Both the position numbers and the translations under genes were made by a program. A model generated the notes under the pieces. It was not told where the DNA came from. It did not search any database and saw only the letters and a list, made by a program, of their open reading frames with translations. Shown here piece after piece: positions 60,799-64,000 of a stretch of DNA of 64,000 bases. The DNA is from Saprospiraceae bacterium (GTDB lineage: Bacteria; Bacteroidota; Bacteroidia; Chitinophagales; Saprospiraceae), in the NCBI GenBank assembly GCA_013001595.1, contig JABDMH010000137.1, positions 1-64,000 of the forward strand, read 5' to 3'. How positions within the stretch are numbered: the first letter of the stretch is position 1; every line of letters begins with the position of its first letter.

Positions 60799-62067
60799 AT
60801 GATGATACCAGAATCGGCATTTGAGATTTATTCGAGTTCAGAAATCAACCCCTTGGAGGCTGTGCTGGTGCATCGTCCAGAACGCGGCATTGCTAGGGTA
60901 TATCCAAAGAGGTCTGAGGAGTTTTTATTTGACGACATCGTATACCTACCACAGATTGTAGAGGAACATGATCTATTTGTATCCGTCCTACGTAAAGCAT
61001 GCGGAAAAAATAGTGTATTCTATGTCCATGATCTCTTAGTGGAGGCACTAGATCAAGACCAACAAGCACAAGAAGACATCATTCGGCAGATCATTGATTT
61101 TGAGGAACTTCCAACCAAGTATATTCACGAGCTATCGGATCTAGACAACCGATCTTTGGCAGAAGTGCTCATCAGTGGATTCCTAGCTTCTCATGAGCTT
61201 ATTTTATTCGATCCCATCCCAAATTTCATTTTTACTCGCGACATTGCAGTTACCATCAAGGATCATGTTGTGCTTACCAAAGCTTCAAAGATGGCCCGGC
61301 ATAGGGAGAACTTCCTGACCCAATTCATCTTTTGTAACCACCCCATGTTCAGAACCTTGCGACAAGAGGATCGGATAATCAATATGAATGATGTGGAGCT
61401 TTTTCCGCGTTCGCGTCGGGGTGAATCGGTCTCCATCGAAGGCGGAGATATGATGTTGTTTGCAGAAAACCATTTTTTAGTCGGATGTAGTGAACGAACG
61501 ACCCAGCACGCCATTCATAGCTTGCGGGACGTACTCTTTGAGAAAGGCATTGTCGATAATGTGGTGCAGGTAAATATCCCCAGCGATCGTGCTTTCATGC
61601 ACATAGATACCGTATTTACACGCATCAGTGCGGATCATATAGTCTGTTATCGTCCACTCATCTATGATGGACTGAGCTCTTACGTCACTGTTTTTCGGCG
61701 CAATGGCAGTGAAGTGAGCTATCATTCCGTCAAAGATTTTATCGAAGGGGAAATCAACAGTCGTATGAAGTTCGTCTTTGCTGGACAAGGACTCTCGCCC
61801 TATCAAGAGCGAGAACAGTGGACAGATGGATGCAATCTGGTGGCATTGAAACCCGGTGTCGCCATCACCTACGATCGTAATATTAGGACGCTGAATGCGC
61901 TCGAAGCATATGGATTTACAATCCTGGGCGCGGCAGCATTTCTTAAGGAGGAGCGACCTTTTGCTAAAGTTCAAAACACCATCATCACCATACCTTCTAG
62001 CGAATTGTCACGTGCACGAGGAGGATCACATTGCCTTACCCTGCCTTTAAGGAGGTCAAAGACGTAA
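60799..62067 (+). CDS. arcA: Arginine deiminase family protein
   Basis: A 422-residue amidinotransferase-fold enzyme that hydrolyses arginine to citrulline and ammonia. The complete active site is visible: FTRD (145-148), EGGD (214-217), HIDTVFT with H268 and D270, and the nucleophile C412 in GGSHCLTLPL near the C-terminus. No carbamate kinase or ornithine carbamoyltransferase gene adjoins, so this is probably not part of a fermentative ADI operon; a role in arginine salvage or a related guanidino substrate is possible. The second ATG of a MM pair could be the real start. It is divergent from the coiled-coil cluster. Confidence 0.92.
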   Translation: MMIPESAFEIYSSSEINPLEAVLVHRPERGIARVYPKRSEEFLFDDIVYLPQIVEEHDLFVSVLRKACGKNSVFYVHDLLVEALDQDQQAQEDIIRQIIDFEELPTKYIHELSDLDNRSLAEVLISGFLASHELILFDPIPNFIFTRDIAVTIKDHVVLTKASKMARHRENFLTQFIFCNHPMFRTLRQEDRIINMNDVELFPRSRRGESVSIEGGDMMLFAENHFLVGCSERTTQHAIHSLRDVLFEKGIVDNVVQVNIPSDRAFMHIDTVFTRISADHIVCYRPLIYDGLSSYVTVFRRNGSEVSYHSVKDFIEGEINSRMKFVFAGQGLSPYQEREQWTDGCNLVALKPGVAITYDRNIRTLNALEAYGFTILGAAAFLKEERPFAKVQNTIITIPSSELSRARGGSHCLTLPLRRSKT

Positions 62068-62148
62068 GGCCCATGGAAAACCATCGACAGAAATATGGGT
62101 TGGAAGTTCTGCTCTTTTGATCTCGGTCTCTATGCCCAGATCCACACA

Positions 62149-62751
62149 CTAAAAGTCCATCACGGAAGAAGAACCAACCCCTACCCCGATAATCGTACGC
62201 ATGGCATCATCAGTGCGAATGTCTGAATCCAAACGAAACACTTGTTCCTTGGTCACATGAAAAATAAATCCATTGGTAGGGTTAGGCCCTGTAGGTACAA
62301 ACACCGTAAAGTTTCCACTGGGATGTTCATCAGTAATGAAGCCCGTCATTCGCGTACCGTTGCTAAAGACATCTACTAAAACCACATCGGTAAAGGGCAT
62401 CTTTTTCGCCCCTGTGAATTGCTGAACCGTCTCCTTGATCACCCCATAGAGCGGTAGACGGAGTAAGTAGGTGCGCTCAAAATAATGCAACGAGTTCTGT
62501 CCAAATCGAGTACGAACGAATAGACCTATGGCAAAGCAGAGTAAGATCACGATGGTGAAAGCGATGATACTGATCACGGCATCTGGCACTTGGAGGTCTA
62601 TTTCATTTTTCAGCAAGTTTGAAATCGGAGCTAGCAGACCCGCAACAAGGTTGATGATCAACTTGATAAGGAGGACAAAAATGGCAAGTGGCAACAGCAC
62701 CACGAATCCACCTATGAGTGTCGTTACGAGAAACTTCTTAAGTCTGGACAT
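62149..62751 (-). CDS. DUF502 membrane protein
   Basis: A 200-residue integral membrane protein with two strongly hydrophobic segments near the N-terminus (TLIGGFVVLLPLAIFVLLIK and VISIIAFTIVILLCFAIGLFV) and a conserved extramembrane C-terminal region that contains LPLYGVIKETVQQFTG, VVLVDVFSNGTRMTGFIT, VFVPTGPNPTNGFI. These match DUF502. Proteins of this family occur across bacteria with unknown function. It converges on arginine deiminase and is a single gene. Confidence 0.92.
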   Translation of the reverse strand: MSRLKKFLVTTLIGGFVVLLPLAIFVLLIKLIINLVAGLLAPISNLLKNEIDLQVPDAVISIIAFTIVILLCFAIGLFVRTRFGQNSLHYFERTYLLRLPLYGVIKETVQQFTGAKKMPFTDVVLVDVFSNGTRMTGFITDEHPSGNFTVFVPTGPNPTNGFIFHVTKEQVFRLDSDIRTDDAMRTIIGVGVGSSSVMDF

Positions 62752-62896
62752 ATAATCAATCTTTTAACTCTTCAGAAAATGGCCAATGTGTACCTCAAAT
62801 TTGTGACCACAAATATCGCAGAATTCAGTCAGCGTGTGAACAGTGAATTTGGAGGACCTAATATGCCTAGGTGGCTCCCCTTCATTCCCGGGTTTT

Positions 62897-63370
62897 TCTG
62901 GAACCAAATAGGTACAGAGAGCTCGGCTCATCACCTTCATCCCTTATCAAAAACCAGCAGTTAAGCATGTTTTGCTCGGCGGATCTGAAAACGACAGCCT
63001 GATGAATGCCTACATTTCATCCCCAGAGAAATACATTCGCCTCCACCCTTTCCTCGGTTCCAATATAACCGATGCGGCATCCATTCAATCATAGACTTTT
63101 TCTTTCCACATAGGCCCAATAGGGCTCATATTTTCATTTGCAGGTCCGAATCTCCTATGTGCTACTATGTGCCTTTGTAGTTCCCTATCATTATTGGTTT
63201 TTTTTGAACCACATAGGTATAGTAGAGCAGATAGTTTTTTAGGCCCCAAACCAGCTCTGCGTTACTATGCGGCTATGTGATTCCCTATCACCCTGATTTT
63301 TCTGAACCATCAATGAATTAGGTTCATCACCTCATCCCTAAAGCCGTGTGCATATAGGAACTACTGGGCT
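62897..63370 (+). repeat. Modular dispersed repeats, patch 2 (X-Y-Y)
   Basis: Shares modules with 52308-52639. Module X: GTTTTGCTCGGCGGATCTGA (62969) with AAACGACAGCCTGATG, then GAGAAATACATTCGCCTCCA (63027). Module Y occurs twice: CCACATAGGCCCAATAGGGC (63117) to TAGTTCCCTATCA (63178-63190), and GAACCACATAGGTATAGTAG (63206) to GTGATTCCCTATCA (63277-63290). A partial GAACCAAATAGGTAC lies at 62901 and a degenerate copy after 63303. Nothing here encodes a convincing protein; it fills most of the gap between the DUF502 and DUF72 genes. Confidence 0.8.
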
Positions 63371-63519
63371 TTCCAGAAAAATGACACTAAACCTTATGGT
63401 TATTCGTGAAATCGTTATTTTCATCCAGGTGCATTATTCCAGAGCCTTAAAGGTCACCATCTCATCGCATACTCATTCAGATCAAACCCTGTATTGAAGC
63501 GTATTAAATTAAACTACTT

Positions 63520-64000
63520 ATGAAATTCGGACATGCCACAGCAGAAGAAATCGGTGATGTTTCTTTTTCTCTGCCCCAGGAACACCCTTTATCTATTTCT
63601 CATAAACCCAATCCAGATAAATTTAGCATCAGAGTGGGATGTGGCAAATGGGGGATACCGACTTGGATCGGTACTCTATATCCTGAAGGCACCAAACAAA
63701 AGAATTTTCTGGAGGCGTACATTGCTCACTTCAACAGCATTGAGCTAAATGGCACCTTCTACCGGCTTAGTAGAACCAGTATCGATAAATGGGCCTCGGC
63801 AGCAGAAGGCGCAGATTTTCTTTTCTGCCCAAAATGGTCACAGCGCATTTCGCACTTCAAGCGACTTAACGAGGTGGAAGAAAATGTGCAATACTTCATG
63901 GATTCAATGGCATTACTCGGAGAAAATCTCGGTGCTACATTCCTTACACTGCCTCCTAATTTTGGGCCAAAGCACGAAGAACGGGTAAATTCCTTTCTAG
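63520..64000 (+). CDS. DUF72 protein, N-terminal part
   Basis: The frame from ATG 63520 is open to the right edge (160 codons), so the gene is truncated by the window. The domain start RVGCGKWGIPTWIGTLYP, then FNSIELNGTFYRL and FLFCPKWSQRISHFKRL and the GATFLTLPPNFGP segment match DUF72 (YecE-like) TIM-barrel proteins of unknown function. It has about 38 extra residues before the domain. It is preceded by ~150 bases of sequence after repeat patch 2. Confidence 0.9.
   Translation, partial: MKFGHATAEEIGDVSFSLPQEHPLSISHKPNPDKFSIRVGCGKWGIPTWIGTLYPEGTKQKNFLEAYIAHFNSIELNGTFYRLSRTSIDKWASAAEGADFLFCPKWSQRISHFKRLNEVEENVQYFMDSMALLGENLGATFLTLPPNFGPKHEERVNSFL

Noticed and set aside
62779-62964. 61-codon frame near repeat patch 2
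   Set aside because: Part of it is repeat DNA and the rest resembles no protein.

Overview
The window looks like chromosomal DNA of a gliding or surface-living member of the Bacteroidota, most likely the Saprospiria/Lewinella side. The main evidence is a complete gldA-gldF-gldG set, a type A type-9-secretion sorting domain on a fibronectin repeat protein, many Bacteroidota-type lipoproteins and domains (DUF1573, DUF4296, DUF4340, DUF2911, DUF5916), a carboxypeptidase-regulatory plus plug outer membrane receptor, and several promoters with a TAnnTTTG -7 box. No phage, insertion sequence transposase, rRNA operon or CRISPR array is visible. There is one tRNA (Arg, anticodon TCT).

Region 0-20 kb is housekeeping and compact: the start of a large secreted protein (left edge), ilvE, an unknown gene plus rdgB, a UbiA-type prenyltransferase, a DUF1573 lipoprotein, a PolX-like protein whose polymerase residues are lost, the DUF4340/GldG/GldF/GldA cluster, an HsdR-N-like protein, aspartate kinase, a frameshifted SPFH gene with a ribbon-helix-helix partner, a four-gene SixA/DUF4296/response regulator/histidine kinase operon, and a SWIM-finger/RlmH/rhomboid operon. 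Region 20-38 kb is accessory and surface-directed: patatin, M23-like lipoprotein, sulfatase, LamG protein, S74 autochaperone protein, DUF5916 protein, an exported SelA-like PLP enzyme, FN3 protein and an exported toroid-like protein. It also holds at least four decayed gene relics and ends in a 0.7 kb array of structured direct repeats.

Region 38-51 kb is mixed: a lone IorA-like TPP enzyme, a methyltransferase/hydrolase pair, a truncated S41-like gene abutting an NmrA reductase, pdxH, a large TonB-dependent receptor, a CYTH-CHAD fusion, the tRNA, ung and a stand-alone plug-domain lipoprotein. Region 52-61 kb is the most unusual block. All its genes lie on the minus strand and read from 60.7 down to 52.6 kb: a soluble coiled-coil protein, a membrane-anchored PspA-like coiled-coil protein, a NitT/TauT-type solute-binding domain fused to an OmpA peptidoglycan-binding domain, a permease with an extra C-terminal membrane segment, its ATPase, and then a two-subunit molybdenum hydroxylase. 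I read this as an envelope-anchored uptake system combined with membrane-stress-type coiled-coil proteins; its substrate is unknown. The window ends with arginine deiminase, DUF502, a second patch of modular repeats related to one at 52.3-52.6 kb, and the start of a DUF72 gene.
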